A stretch of DNA of 64,000 bases from Chlorocebus sabaeus (lineage: Eukaryota; Chordata; Mammalia; Primates; Cercopithecidae): assembly GCF_047675955.1 (NCBI RefSeq), contig NC_132915.1:46638026-46702025 (forward strand), in the 5' to 3' direction. Within the stretch, counting starts at the first letter, position 1, and each line of letters opens with the position of its first letter. Shown here piece by piece: positions 47,761 to 59,875 of the stretch. The translations under genes and the position numbers were made by a program. Below the pieces are notes generated by a model, which saw only the letters and a list, made by a program, of their open reading frames with translations, was not told the DNA's origin and searched no databases.

Positions 47761-48185
47761 AAAGTCTCATGTTTGTTGTATTATTTTCTGGGTTTTTATA
47801 ATTAATTAGCAGGAGGAATAGAGATAAATACATCTACTCCTTGTTGGGAAACAGAAGTTTCAGCTTGTTTTTCTATACTTGAGTAATTCATTAATATCTA
47901 GTTTCATACTCAGTCTTAACTATTTAAGTAATAAGATTTACCCCTTTTTCTGTAGTAATAAGTTTCTTTTAAATGTAAGGTTAGAATCTACAAAAAAAGG
48001 ATATAATATTAATACTACCTTTAAACCGAATTTAAATAGTACTTCCAAATCCAATTTTAAAAGTTAACTTTTAAAGACTTTTATAAAACATTGTTTGGCA
48101 ACTGTACGTCAATTTACAAAATACGGTTAAAAATATAATGCTACCACTGACTGAGATTGTAGAGTTTCTACCATTGAGTATGGTT
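47761..48185. other. Intron, no recognisable element
   Basis: AT-rich DNA up to the target site of the next Alu. Confidence 0.5.
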
Positions 48186-48201
48186 AGAAATATTAGTTGC
48201 T

Positions 48202-48420
48202 CCTGCCTCAGCCTCCCGAGTAGCTGGGACTACAGGCGCCCGCCACCACGCCCGGCTAGTTTTTTGTATTTTTTAGTAGAGACGGGGTTTCACCTTGTTA
48301 GCCAGGATGGCATGAACCCGGGAGGCGGAGCTTGCAGTGAGCTGAGATCGGGCCACTGCACTCCAGCCTGGGCGACAAAGCGAGACTCCGTCTCAAAAAA
48401 AAAAAAAAAAAAAAAAAAAA
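48202..48420 (+). mobile_element. AluY with inverted 5' part (twin-priming-like)
   Basis: Perfect 16-bp TSD AGAAATATTAGTTGCT (48186-48201 and 48421-48436) encloses two oppositely oriented Alu parts: 48202 to about 48310 is antisense ('cctgcctcagcctcccgagt' to 'gttagccaggatgg'), and from there to 48390 is sense ('catgaacccgggaggcggag' to 'gactccgtctc') with a pure A tail of about 24. The head is truncated. Low divergence and an intact TSD imply a recent insertion. Confidence 0.95.
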
Positions 48421-48436
48421 AGAAATATTAGTTGCT

Positions 48437-49384
48437 GCTATTACATGAGAATCTGAGAACTTAAAAAACTTACATGGAATATAGTTCCTATAATATTTCA
48501 TTTATATTTATAAGATATATTTATTATATCATAACTATATTTCAATAAAAAGACCAAGAACTTAGTAATCTGTGAACTGATAAATTGGCTGGTTCCTTCA
48601 GTATTTAATGAGCATTCATGTGTTCATTTATTCATTCATTCAGTATTTAAACAATATAATTCAGAGCCAGGCACTAACTAGGGGCTGAACGTATAGTAAA
48701 GATTAATAGTTTCAAGCTCTAGGAAGACTTAATTTAAGTAGGGGTATCTGCCATTTGCTAGTGAGGTGAAACCACTCTTTGGAAGCTAGATAGTAAGAGG
48801 CAAGCTTTCAGAAATGCCAGCAGTCTTAGTCAGCTTTCTCACTCAGTTGAAGTTGTTGCCTTACCAATGCTAAATCAGATGGAGTAGCTAACAGAGTCCA
48901 ACATATGCTACCATTCTCCCAAGTGAAAGTATTAGTAAAAAAAAAAATTGTGTATATTCTTTCAGAATGGTGATATAAAACTGTAATAAGGGGCTCAAGT
49001 ACAGCAGAAAATTAAGCTTTTCTAATCCAGCAAATTATATATTACACATTGTCAACCACAGTTGCATAATCTTGCTAGGAATCCTGGGTGTGATGACATT
49101 CATTGTGTGTTTTCTGTGTCCTTGGCTAAATAAATCAGAAATGTACAGTGGTTTTAGTAATAGGTTTTTCTATAGTAATCTGTAGCCTATGTAAAATGCT
49201 TCAGCTGGGTACTTTTCTAGGCACAGGTAAACAGAGAGAAATAATATGTTACCCCTTTTATCAGGTCCTCATAACTTAATAGAGAAGACAAGCAAAAGTG
49301 TGATTAAAAGCCATAATAGAATATTAAGGACACAAGGCAGGGAAAGCTGTATTCTGCTTGCAAGTGGAAAAAGAGCTAAAGCAA
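48437..49384. other. Intron, mostly unclassified
   Basis: Includes a degenerate (ATTC)n near 48625. No gene. Confidence 0.45.
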
Positions 49385-49772
49385 ATATCTTTCTGATATA
49401 ACAAAATGCCGTAGACTGGGTGGCTTAACAGACATGTATTTCTCATAGTTTTGGAGGCTGAGAAATTCAAGATCATGGTGCCAGTGGATTAGGTTCCTGA
49501 TGAGGGCTCTCTTCCTGGCTTGTAGATGGCTGCCTTCTCAGTGTATTATCACATTTCAGATTTCTCGTCTTAAAAAGCCACTCAAACCATCATGAGGACC
49601 CCTTTCTATCCCTGATTGCTACTCAAAGTCCCCATCTCCAACTGTCATCACATTAGGGGTTAGAGTTTCAACTGAGTTCAAACCTGATGTATGAACACAG
49701 TTATAGCTGACTGACATATGTCATATATAACACATGTGTCACATATGGATTTTGAGGGGACCTGATTAAGTC
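49385..49772 (-). mobile_element. MaLR-type LTR remnant (antisense)
   Basis: 'gccgtagactgggtggctta', 'gtatttctcatagttttgga', 'ggctctcttcctggcttgta' and 'tcatcacattaggggttaga' follow the reverse of the same family as 12640-12972. Confidence 0.6.
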
Positions 49773-49944
49773 CATAGCAATCAATATTTTAGACTATGAT
49801 TTAAGGATAGTTAAAGCAAGGACAGAAAAAATCTAGGCAAATTGTTAAATAACCAGGAGGTAACTAAAGGATACTTGTTCAAATTCTCGCCAGTATATGA
49901 AAAAGCTGGTCACACTCTCTTTAAAACAAATTTTTTCTTCAACA

Positions 49945-50695
49945 CTCTGGCACTGTCTCTTCTGGTTTTATCTCTGTACCTCTGGCCACCTGTTCACATT
50001 CTCCATTGTTACCTTTTCCCCTGAAATCAGCTGTTTACTGTTGCAGTATTTTTAAACTTTGTCATAAGCATTCTCTGTAGTTCATTTGCATATTTGCCTA
50101 TGACAATCTCATCTGTCATCCCGTGATTTTAGTAATTTCTTGCCGATTGACTTTCAGACTTGTGTATCAGTATAGACCCCTCTTTCTGAACTGCAACTAA
50201 GTATATCCAAATGTCTACACAACATCTCCTTTTGGATGTCTCACTGAGATTCAACATGTTTGAAACCAAATTCATGATCTCCAAATTTATTCCCGTCCAT
50301 TATTCTAAATCTTAATAAATGGTATTATAATCTATCAGTTTCCTCAAACCAGAAACCTAGGGTGCTATAAGTTTATTTATTATTTTTTTTCTGACCTCCC
50401 CTCACTGAAGTCCATATAAGCCTTAATATTTCACATCACAAACATCCTTAGTATGTATCTTATTTCTTTCCATCCTCACTGTTAAGCCCTTATTCATACC
50501 ACCACCATTTCTTCCCTAGTCAACTAGAATAAACTCATAAACATCTGCATCCACTCTTATCTCTTCATATCTATTTTCAACGGTGCTGCAGATTGACCTT
50601 TTAAACTATAATTCTGAGAATGTCTCTCATCTGTTTAAAAACTTTTAGTATCTTTCCATTGCTCTTTAAACAAATCTGAGTTCATTATATAACAC
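49945..50695 (+). mobile_element. L2 LINE (sense)
   Basis: 'acatctccttttggatgtct', 'aacatgtttgaaaccaaatt', 'ctcaaaccagaaacctaggg' and 'ttaaactataattctgagaa' follow L2/CR1-type reverse transcriptase C-terminal sequence in sense orientation. Heavily mutated. Confidence 0.6.
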
Positions 50696-50717
50696 ACTTG
50701 AATATCAGCCCCTTCCC

Positions 50718-50738
50718 TTTTTTTTTTTTTTTTTTTTT
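50718..50738. repeat. T homopolymer (21 nt)
   Basis: Uninterrupted T-run without adjoining Alu. Confidence 0.85.
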
Positions 50739-51409
50739 ACAATTTCTGCTTCCCTTTTGTTTCATATCTAAAAATAAGTATGAGAATGCAAAATATTTGC
50801 ACAGAATTACTAATGTTTTCCTAGTTGATACTGAGAATTCTGGTAAGTTTGTCAATGAAGGCAGTTGAGCTCGAGTCAGTAGTAAAGGGGTTTTGAATTC
50901 ATAATCCAAAAACTTCCATTTTATTTTATAGAAGTAGGAAATTTTACCCCCATATATTATAAGTAGATACATCTTCTTTATTTCAATGATCTTTTGGTCA
51001 TTTTTCCTTAATGATAGAATGTTAGCTACAGATCAGTGGCATAACTCAGATTGGAGTACTTCTTCTCTTTGGGGTTAAATATTAAATATGTGTTGGCCAT
51101 AGTTTTAAAGAATATCCTATAAAATCAATAATAATTGCTTAAGTAGCTAAAATCAAAATATTATCCTAGGAAAGTTCAGCCATTTTTTTTTTCCTTTGCA
51201 AAGCAAGACTCCCAGTCTTCTCAAGCTAGAATATAATTTTCTTTTTTTTTTTGGTATGTAGAAATGAAGATTTTAGGAACTACATTTCTCTGAGATGGAA
51301 ATAAAATGCTTAGCAAAAAATATCTGCCAGTGATGACATATTTTGAAAACAAATGTATTTTCAGGTAACCATTAACAATATATAAATATCACATTAGTTG
51401 TATTTTAAA
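50739..51409. other. Intron, no recognisable element
   Basis: Unique AT-rich DNA. Confidence 0.5.
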
Positions 51410-51929
51410 GCATACAGTTTGGTGGCATTTAGTGCATTCACAATATTGTTTAGCAGTGAACTTTAATTCAAAAGCATTTTCATCACCACTGAAGGAGACC
51501 CCATGCCCATTAACCAGTCAGTCTCTGTCTCCCCATTTGTCCCTTCTTCCAATTTTTGGCAACCGCTAATCTGCTTTCTGTTTCTATGGATTTACCTATT
51601 TTGAATATTTCATATGAATAGACTCATACAATTTGTGACTTTTGTGTCTGACTTCTTTCACTTAGCATAATGTTTTCGAGATTCATCCACATTGGAGCCT
51701 GTGTCAGAAGTTCTTACTTTTTTATGGCTGAATAATATCCCTTTGTATATGTATACCACAATTTTTTTCTCCATTAATCCCTGGTGGACATTTGGGTTCC
51801 TTCCACATTTGGCTACTCTGAATAGTGCTGCTATGAACATTTGTATACAAGGGATTGTTTGAATACCTGTTTTCAATTCTTTTGGATATAAACCTATGAG
51901 TGTAATTGCTGGGCCATATGCTAATCTAT

Positions 51930-52075
51930 GTTTGTTTTTTATTTTTCTATTTTTTGTAGAGTCGGGGTCTCACTTTGTTGGCTAGGCTAGTCTTGAACTC
52001 CTGACCTCAAGCGATCCTCTCATGTCAGCCTCCCAGAGTACTGGGATTATGGGCATGAGCAACAGTGCCCTGCTT
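51930..52075 (-). mobile_element. Alu monomer-like insert (FLAM/FRAM type, antisense)
   Basis: Single-monomer Alu-like sequence from 'tttttgtagagtcggggtct' to 'gggcatgagcaacagtgccc', interrupting the L1 in mid-sentence. Confidence 0.7.
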
Positions 52076-52388
52076 TATGTTTAATTTTTTAAGGAACTGC
52101 CAAACTTTTTTTTTTTTTTTACAGTGGCTACACAGTTTTATATTGTCTATGAGGGTTCTAATTTCCCCACATCCTCACCAACACTTGTTATGGTCTGTTT
52201 TTGTTTTTTTATTATTATGGCCAACATTGTGGGTTTTGATTTGCATTTTCTTAATGAGTAATGATGCTGACCATCTTTGCATGTGTTTCTTTGGCCATTT
52301 GTTTATCATCTTTGGAGAAATGTCTGTTTGTGTCCTTTACCTATTTTAAAAACTGTGTTGTTTATCTTTTTTCATTGGGTTGTGATAG

Positions 52389-52696
52389 TGTTTTGTTTTT
52401 TTTTTTAATTGAAACGGGGTCTTGCTCTGTTGCCCAGGTTGAAGTGCAGTGGTGTAATCTTGGCTTACTGCAACCTCTGCCTCCTGGTTTCAAGCAATTA
52501 TCCTGCCTCAGCTTCCTGAGTAGCTGGGATTACAGGCATGTGCCATCATGCCTGGTTAATTTTTGTGTTTTTAGTAGAGACGGGGTTTCACCATGTTGCC
52601 AACACAGACTGGTCCTGAACTCCTGACTTCAAGTAATCCACCTGCCTCGGCCTCCCAAACTGCTGGGATTACAGGTGTGAGCCACCGTGCCCGGCC
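52389..52696 (-). mobile_element. Alu SINE (antisense, AluS-like)
   Basis: Full-length Alu from the T-run to 'ccaccgtgcccggcc' within L1. Confidence 0.94.
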
Positions 52697-52755
52697 ATAG
52701 TTCTTTACATATTCTGGATGTTAGACATTTGCAAGAGTTTCCTCCCATTCCGTAG

Positions 52756-53317
52756 GCTATATTTCCACATGAACCGGAAAGATAAACACCAAATTTAAGA
52801 TACTGATTATTTCCAGGGAAGGAAGAAGGTAGATTATTTTATGGGGCAATACTATTTACAAATTCATTCTTTCTCAAAAATAAAAGTGACGAATTAAATA
52901 TGGCATAATGTGAGTGTTTTAAAATCTAGCTGTTGTTACATTAATGTTGATTATATTATTCTCCATACTTTTTTAATGTTTGAAATATGCTTTCTATTTT
53001 TTAAAGTATGTACTAAAGTAATCTACTTCTAGTTAGAAACACTAAAAGGAATCTTGTATAAGAGCACATATACAAGAATGCTCACTACAGCATTCTTTGT
53101 AATTATGAAAATTTGGAGACAACCAAAATAGCAGATGATGTAACTACATAGCTAAAAATCCAAAAAAAAGCCATTTAATATAATATTTTGCCCAACTCCA
53201 AACCCAAAAGTCAGTTATAGATTGATTACAGTCTAAATGTGAAGGGTTAAGCAGGAAAGCTTTTAGAGGAAAACATAGGAGAACATCTTTGTGACTTTGT
53301 AGTAGACCAAGATTTAT
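52756..53317 (+). mobile_element. Possible old L1 fragment (sense)
   Basis: 'caagaatgctcactacagca', 'tgtaattatgaaaatttgga' and 'gacaaccaaaatagcagatg' resemble sense L1 ORF2 3' sequence. The order relative to 53776-54400 is inverted, so these are separate or rearranged pieces. Confidence 0.4.
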
Positions 53318-53503
53318 TCCTCCCCTCTCCTCTCCTCTCCTCTCCTCTCCTCTCCTCTCCTCTCCTCTCCCCTCCCCTCCCCTCCCCTCTCCTCCACCCT
53401 TCCCCTTTCCCTTCTCTCACGCCTCCCCTCCCCTTCCACTCCCCTTCCCCTCCCCTTTCACTCCCCCTTCCCCTTCCTTCCCCCCTCCCCTCCCCTCTCT
53501 TTT
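53318..53503. repeat. 185-bp polypyrimidine tract, (CCTCT)n core
   Basis: Almost pure C/T on the + strand: about ten TCTCC units, then CCCCT/CCTTC variants, with only a handful of purines. It adjoins an antisense AluJ and probably grew from that Alu's tail. Confidence 0.95.
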
Positions 53504-53775
53504 TGAAACAAGGTCTTAGTTTGTCACCCCGCTGGAGTGCAGTGGCACAATCTCAGCTCACTTCAGCCTCAACCTCCTGAGTTCAAGCAATTCTGCCACC
53601 TCAGCCCCCAAGTAGTTGGGACTACAGGTGCATGCCACCACGACTGACTAAATTTTTTATATTTTTGTAGAGATAGAGTTTTGCCATGTTGCCCAGGCTG
53701 GTCTCAAACTCCTGAGCTCAAGCAATCCATTGCTTTGGCCTCCTAAAGTTCTAGTGTGAGCTACTGCACCTGGCC
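53504..53775 (-). mobile_element. Alu SINE (antisense, AluJ-like)
   Basis: Diverged Alu from 'tttttgaaacaaggtcttag' to 'ctactgcacctggcc'. Confidence 0.9.
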
Positions 53776-54400
53776 AGTTTCTTAAACCAGGCATAAAAAG
53801 CACTAAATAAAAACGAAAACTTGATAAATTGGCCTATGTTAAAACTGAGAACTTAATGTTCACTTAAAAATACCATTAAACGAATTAAAAGGCAAATTCC
53901 GAGTACAAAAAGATATTTTCAGTATATATGTCCAGGAAAGGAGTAATACTCAGAATATATGAAGAATTCCTGTGACTAAATAAGAAAAGGACAGTCAACA
54001 CAATAGAAAAATGAGCAAAATACTTGGACAGATATTTCACATAAGAGGACATCCAGGCCGGGCGCAGTGGCTCACGCCTGTAATCCCAGCACTTTAGGAG
54101 TCCGAGGCCGGTGGATCACGAGGTCAGTAGATCGAGACCATCCTGGCTAACACAGTGAAACCCCATCTCTACTAAAAATACAAAAAAAGAAAAATCAATT
54201 GGGTGTGGTGGCGGGCGCCTGTAGTCCCAGCTACTCAGGAGAATGGCGTGAACCCAGGAGGCGGAGCTTACAGTGAAATGAGATCTCACCACTGCACTCC
54301 AGCCTGGGTGACAGATTGAGACTCCGTCTCAAAAAAAAAAAAAAAAGGACATCCAAATGGCCAATAAGCATATGAAAAAGTGTTCATCTTGATGTGTCTT
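53776..54400 (+). mobile_element. Old L1 ORF2 fragment (sense), split by an AluY
   Basis: 'gataaattggcctatgttaa', 'taaaaggcaaattccgagta', 'tcagaatatatgaagaattc' and 'aaatggccaataagcatatg' are L1 ORF2 landmarks on the same strand as CNTLN. Confidence 0.85.
54056..54345 (+). mobile_element. AluY-like SINE (sense) with 10-bp TSD
   Basis: Flanked by AGGACATCCA at 54046-54055 and 54346-54355, inside L1. A short deletion removes part of the 'gggaggctgaggcaggag' block. Confidence 0.95.
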
Positions 54401-56200
54401 CTTTTTCTAAGTTTTAAATTGGAAGCTTACATCATTATGGATATTTCTTTTTTTCCAGTTTAAGTATTGTATGTTGCAATATAGATATCCATGTAAGGAT
54501 TGCTTTTGCTGTGCCTTACACATTTTGAAATGTATTTTAAATTTTTCTAAGTTCAAAATATTTCCTAATTCCTCTTGGATTCTTCTTTGAAAGTAGAATT
54601 ATTTAGAAGCATTATAGAAAAATGTTATTCAGTGAAACTTGTTAAAATTTGGTACAGAAGACTGTTCAGGACCATCATCATAGGTAGGGACCACTGCAAT
54701 CGGATTTTGCAGTTGAGGAGAAAATTGGACTTAACTCCTAATACAGCATGGGTAAGTGGGAATTTATAGCTAAGGTAGAGGAGGCCACTGGATTGGAAAA
54801 TTACTAAGAGGAAACATCGAGGATAAGGGAGATTCTGGCTAAACTGACCTTATCAGGATTTTGACTGAAGACAGGCCAGGGTGATCAGATACCACCTAGG
54901 GGTTGGTGGAGGATGAGGAACCCAATTAGATATCAACCTTGATTTATATATTGTGGTGGAAGAGATTCTTGCTAAACTGACTTAGTGGAGTTCCTTGCTA
55001 AAACTGGATTTTACAAGGAAGTGCACAGATGGGCTTAGGAGAGGGTTCAGGAGTGTGACTAAAGATTGGTTAAGCAGAGCCTCTTTGTCAGAAATAAGTT
55101 CTTTACTTTCAAATATTTTCGGATTTTGCAGACATCCTCCTGGTATTTATTTTTAATTTTATTATTCTAATGTGGTCATAGAAGATGCTTTGCATAATTT
55201 TAAAATGCTTTTAGCTTTATTGAGAATTGTTTTATGGCCCAGCATGTGGTCTTATCTTGGTGAATGTTCCATGGCACTTGAAAAGAATGTTTGTTTTGCT
55301 GTTCTTGGGTATGGAGTGTTTTATAAACATTCAGTTAGGTAAAGTTTTTGATAGTGTTTTTCAAATGTTCTGTAGCCTTACTTATGTCTGTCCACTTTTT
55401 CCATCAATTACTGAGAGAGGTGTGTTAAAATCTCAGTTTAAATATTTTCAGTTTTTTAAAACACTTTTTTAGCACAGGTTTAGAGTATCATTTACTAGAG
55501 GCTTGTTTATCTCTACTCATTAGAATGACCCTTCTGTGTTCTCTATTGAATGCCTCTGATGTTCAACTAAGATTCTCTCTTCTCTGACTGGTCACAACTC
55601 AAATGTATCCCAATCCTGTGTGGGAAATATTCTGGGAATGTTCTGTTTATAGCTCCTGTTGTTCTTTGCCTGGCCTTGTGTTTCATACTATGATGCAAAA
55701 AAAGAAAAAAAGATTAGCCACATACTCAAAGGAATTCTTATGCAGATTTCTTTAGCTCTTTTCCACTGTAGATTCCTCCTCACTGGGTAGTATGCCTCAC
55801 AAATTCTGGCTGTTTTAGACTTCCTAAACTCCAGTCTCTTGTTTCAACTCAATGAGACTGTCATGTTCTTCTTGGGACCCCTCTCCCTGTCTGGAAGGTG
55901 CTTCCAGGCAGAAATCGAGCTATCATTAAGGGCTCTGTTTATTTACTTTCTCTCAGGGGTTACAATTCTGTGCTGCCTATTGTCCAGTGTCTGCATACAG
56001 TTGTTTCCTATCATTTGTCCAGTAAGAAATAGATTTTAAATTGTTATCCTCATACCACAGTATAAGAAACACCAGTGTAAGTGAATAGTAAATCAGAGTC
56101 AGTGGATAGCCAATGCTCATCCTGGTCAGGGGTACCAGGGCTCTGCCTCTGTCAGTTCCTCCCGCAAGCACCTACTAAGATGTGGTTTGCTGGTGCTTAT
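54401..56200 (-). mobile_element. Old L1 (antisense) with an unclassified insert
   Basis: 'ttttatggcccagcatgtgg', 'tcttggtgaatgttccatgg' and 'tcaattactgagagaggtgt' are clear antisense L1 ORF2 landmarks. The text from about 54640 to 55090 is foreign to it. Confidence 0.7.
54640..55090 (+). mobile_element. Unclassified insert in L1, possibly an LTR piece
   Basis: About 450 bp, purine-rich, unlike the surrounding L1. It contains two related blocks: 'attctggctaaactgacctt' near 54832 and 'attcttgctaaactgactta' near 54966. It may be part of an old endogenous-retroviral LTR; I cannot name the family. No ORF of note. Confidence 0.4.
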
Positions 56201-56888
56201 TTTGACTCAAGAACAAGATGGTCCCTGATGTCTATACATATTTATTAAAAGTAGGGACTGTGTGTGTTCTTTCCAAAAGAAACAAGCTGTAAGTGTAAAA
56301 TATCTTTTAAGAAGCAAGAAATAACTTTTCCAACAACTGTAGCATTACCTTCTGTTGGGTTAGTGATCTGAGAGCCAAGGAAAACTAAGTTAAGTTACAC
56401 CTGCTTTTTCTTTGTGGGGCCATCTTGCTTCAGTATGTTCCATGTTCTTAAATAACAAATCAGGACCCTAATCCAAGCTTAATCATTGTGTGGTTGAGTG
56501 TATGTGTGTGCATGTGTATGTGCTCCTCCTATCAATCTGTAATGGACCTGGGAAGCTGCCAATATATATCATAAGATCCCAGTTTTTAAAATCCTTATGT
56601 GTGTGAATTGATGTTTATAATATATGAACAAAAAATGAAAGTATACACATCAAAGTATAAACATTATTTTTTTTTCCAAGAAGCATACTGAGTGAGGGGA
56701 AGGAGAGACTACCTAATTTTTACTTTAAATAACTTTTTATTGTTTTATTAATTATACCAATGATTACAACAACTCAGTTGTTGAGTACATAAAAGTCTAG
56801 AACTAATTTATTTTCCTGGTAAATCATTCCTTTGATCATTGTGTAATGACTATCTTTATTTTTAATTTTTTCTTGTACATTTTATTTT
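56201..56888. other. Intron, mostly unclassified
   Basis: Contains a short (GT)n near 56493-56520. No gene. Confidence 0.45.
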
Positions 56889-56899
56889 CTTATGCTCCT

Positions 56900-57626
56900 G
56901 TTTTTTTTAAATTATACTTTAAGTTCTGGGATACATGTGCAGAATATGCAAGTTTGTTACATAGGTATACACGTGCCATGGTGGTTTTCTGCACCCATCA
57001 ACCCATCATCTACGTTAAGTATTTCTCCTAATGCTATCCCTCCCCTAGTTCCCCATCCCCCAACAGGCCCCAGTGTGTGATGTTCCCCTTTCTATGTCCA
57101 TATGTTCTCATTGTTCAGCTCCCACTTATGAGTGAGAAAATGTGGTATTTGGTTTTCTGTTCTGTGTTAGTTTGCTGAAAATGATGGTTTCCCACTTCAT
57201 CCACGTCCCTGCAAAGGACATGAACTCATCCTATTTTTTATGGCTGCATAGTATTCCATGGTGTATATATGCCACATTTTCTTTATCCAGTCTATCATTG
57301 ATGGGCATATGAGTTGGTTCCAAGGCTTTGCTATTGTGAACCAGTGCTGCAATAAACATACATGTGCATGTATCTTTATAGTAGAATGATTTATAATCCT
57401 TTGGGTGTACCCAGTAATGGGATTGCTGGGTTAACTGGTACTTCTGGTTCTAGATCCTTGAGGAATGGTCACACTGTCTTCCACAATGGTTGAACTAATT
57501 TATACTTCCACCAACAGTATAAGAACATTCCTATTTCTCCACATCCTCTCCAGCATCTGTTGTTTCCCGACTTTTTAATGATCACCATTCTAACTGGCGT
57601 GAGATGGTATCTCATTGTGGTTTTGA
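56900..57626 (-). mobile_element. 5'-truncated L1PA-type element (antisense) with 11-bp TSD
   Basis: Flanked by perfect CTTATGCTCCT at 56889-56899 and 57627-57637. Reads 'tatactttaagttctgggat' to 'gtatctcattgtggttttga'. About 0.73 kb; only the 3' end of ORF2 and the 3' UTR. Confidence 0.96.
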
Positions 57627-57637
57627 CTTATGCTCCT

Positions 57638-59274
57638 TTTCAAAAATGACTTTCTTGCCTTTGATTTGATAACAGTTTTTTTTTTATTTCTCTTCTGACC
57701 CCCTCTAATTTTTATTTTTTTATATTTGTTTTTCATTCTTTAAATAATTATTCTTGAAATTATAACACATCATTTATTTGACAAAGTCTAAAGTTTATCA
57801 CTAGCTGTATCCTCCTACAATACAAGGACCTTAAAATGTTTAACTCTGATCTCTTTGACGATCCAATATCATTTTGTTGTTGAGAATGTTACTTCTACCT
57901 TATTTTAGCTCTGTCTTCATTCAGATATTGTTATGATCACTTTAGAAAATAAATGTTTATTTAATTCCTTGTATATATTTGTTAGTGTCTTTCTTCATCG
58001 CTGCTTATTTTGTTCTATACCTTGCTTTTGTGTTTATTTTCTTCTTAAAATATATTAATGATTTTTTCATCTAGGATCTATGAGTAGTAAACCTTGGCAT
58101 GTGAAAGATATTAGTTATTTTCCTTCTGACTTTTCTTGTTGATAGGAGAACTCTGCTGTTATTGTAGAGACCTGTAGTTGTTAGAAATGTTTTCTTCTCA
58201 ATCTGGTTGATTTAAAGATTGTCTCTATCTTTGGTGTCCTGAAGTTTCACTATGATATTTCTAAGTGTGAACAGTTTTATTTACTCTCCTTGCCATTTTT
58301 TGATGCTGTTTCAATCTGTTAATTCATGTCTTCATCAGTTGTCAAGTCCTGAGGTATTAATATTTTGACTGTCATCTCCCATCTATCCTCCTTCCCCCAG
58401 TCTTTCAGTTCTCTCCTTGAATAATTTCTGTTAAATACTTTCTATACTTCTTATTCCAACATATTTTGTATACCCCTACTGTTTTCCTTCCTTTACTGTT
58501 TTCCTTCCTTTACCTCCTTCTGCTGTCTTCCATTTTATCAATTTGCATTAGCTTTTTCTACTTGCTATTGAACCCATCCATTGAGTTTAAATTTCTAGTA
58601 TTATGTATTATTATCAATTCTCCTTGCTTTATCTTGTATTTTTAGATATATTATTTGATTCTTTTTATCTATTTTCCGTTTTATAAACCCCTGTTCTTTT
58701 TTAACATATGTTTATCACTTGTTTATCTTTTTAAAAACATTTTAAAAACTTTAATAGTGAAAGTAATTTTGATTGTTCTGTTATCTCCATTTTATTGTTG
58801 TATGTTATCCTATTTTGGGCAGTAGGATATTTAGCTTGTCATTCATGGCTTTGAACTTGTTTATATACTTATTATTGTCTTCATGCTCGACTTGAGAATT
58901 ATTTTCTGTAGTGTCTTTTCTCCCATACATTTTCTTAGGTTGTGGAAGCCTCCCTTTAGGGATGATGGTGTCTTCCTGAACCCTCCAGTATACTCTGGCC
59001 GTATGTCCAGTTTTTATATTATTTTTGATTGTTCATGTTTCTGCACATTATATGGCTCAGTTTTGAACTTATTGATTTTGGCTTGGGATTCTGATATCGT
59101 GTGGTTGACTCTGTCCTGTCCCCATACTAGGGCTGGAGAACTATTTTAATGAAACTCTAACCAGATAAGCTCAGATATTCAGGTTTTCAATCAGCAGATT
59201 GTTATCTCCCAGTTTCCTGTAGTTAGCTCATTTTTGTCTGTCAGCCAGGTAGGGCCATGGGTCTAAATGTCCAT
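57638..59274 (-). mobile_element. Old L1 5' portion (antisense)
   Basis: T-rich text with 'gtgtcctgaagtttcactat' and 'ttgtggaagcctccctttag' resembles the reverse of an L1M 5' part; it resumes after the LTR at 59662-59864. Includes a small tandem duplication of TACTGTTTTCCTTCCTT near 58484. Confidence 0.5.
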
Positions 59275-59660
59275 CTGATATGGTTTGGATTTGTGTCCCC
59301 ACCCAAATTTCATGTCGCATTGTAATCCCCAGTGGTGGAGGAGGGATCTGGTGAGAAGTGACTGGATCATGTGGGCGGACTTCCCCCTTGCTTTTCCGGT
59401 GATAATGAATGAGTTCTCGTAAGATCTGGTTGTTTAAAAGTGTGTAGCACCTCCGCCTGTGCTCTCTTCCTCCTGCTCTAGCCACGTAAGACGTGCCTGC
59501 TTCCCGTTCCCCGTCTGCCATGAATGTAAGTTTCATGAGGCCTCCTCAGTCATGCTTCCTGTACAGCCTATGGAACTGTGGTCAATTGAACCTCTTTTCT
59601 TTATAAATTACCTAGTCTCAGGAGGTTTTTTTATAGCAAAGTGAAAATAGACTAATACAC
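59275..59660 (+). mobile_element. MST/THE1-type MaLR LTR (sense)
   Basis: Starts TGATATGGTTTGGATTTGTG, contains 'ccccacccaaatttcatgtc', 'tgccatgaatgtaagtttca' and 'ataaattacctagtctcagg', and ends 'agactaataca'. Solo LTR without coding sequence. Confidence 0.92.
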
Positions 59661-59875
59661 CATCCCTACTCAGGTCTCACATTCTGATGTCCCCATGGGC
59701 AGTATTTGATCCTGGTCAAATACTCACCATGGTAGCTCAGTTCTGTTTAACTGGGAAGCCTTTTTGCCTTTATTTGGCATCTAGGAATTTACCATTCTTG
59801 TTTTCAGTGTTATGTATTAACATTTTTCATTACTCTTTTGCCTAGAATATCTGTGAGTTAGGACGTGGTTGAGCA

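Larger units (their letters stand above)
51410..52755 (-). mobile_element. Old L1 (antisense), split by two Alu-related inserts
   Basis: 'catttagtgcattcacaata', 'tatggatttacctattttga', 'cacttagcataatgttttcg', 'tgtaattgctgggccatatg', 'aactgccaaacttt' and 'gttctttacatattctggat' run in L1M antisense order across both insertions. Confidence 0.85.
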
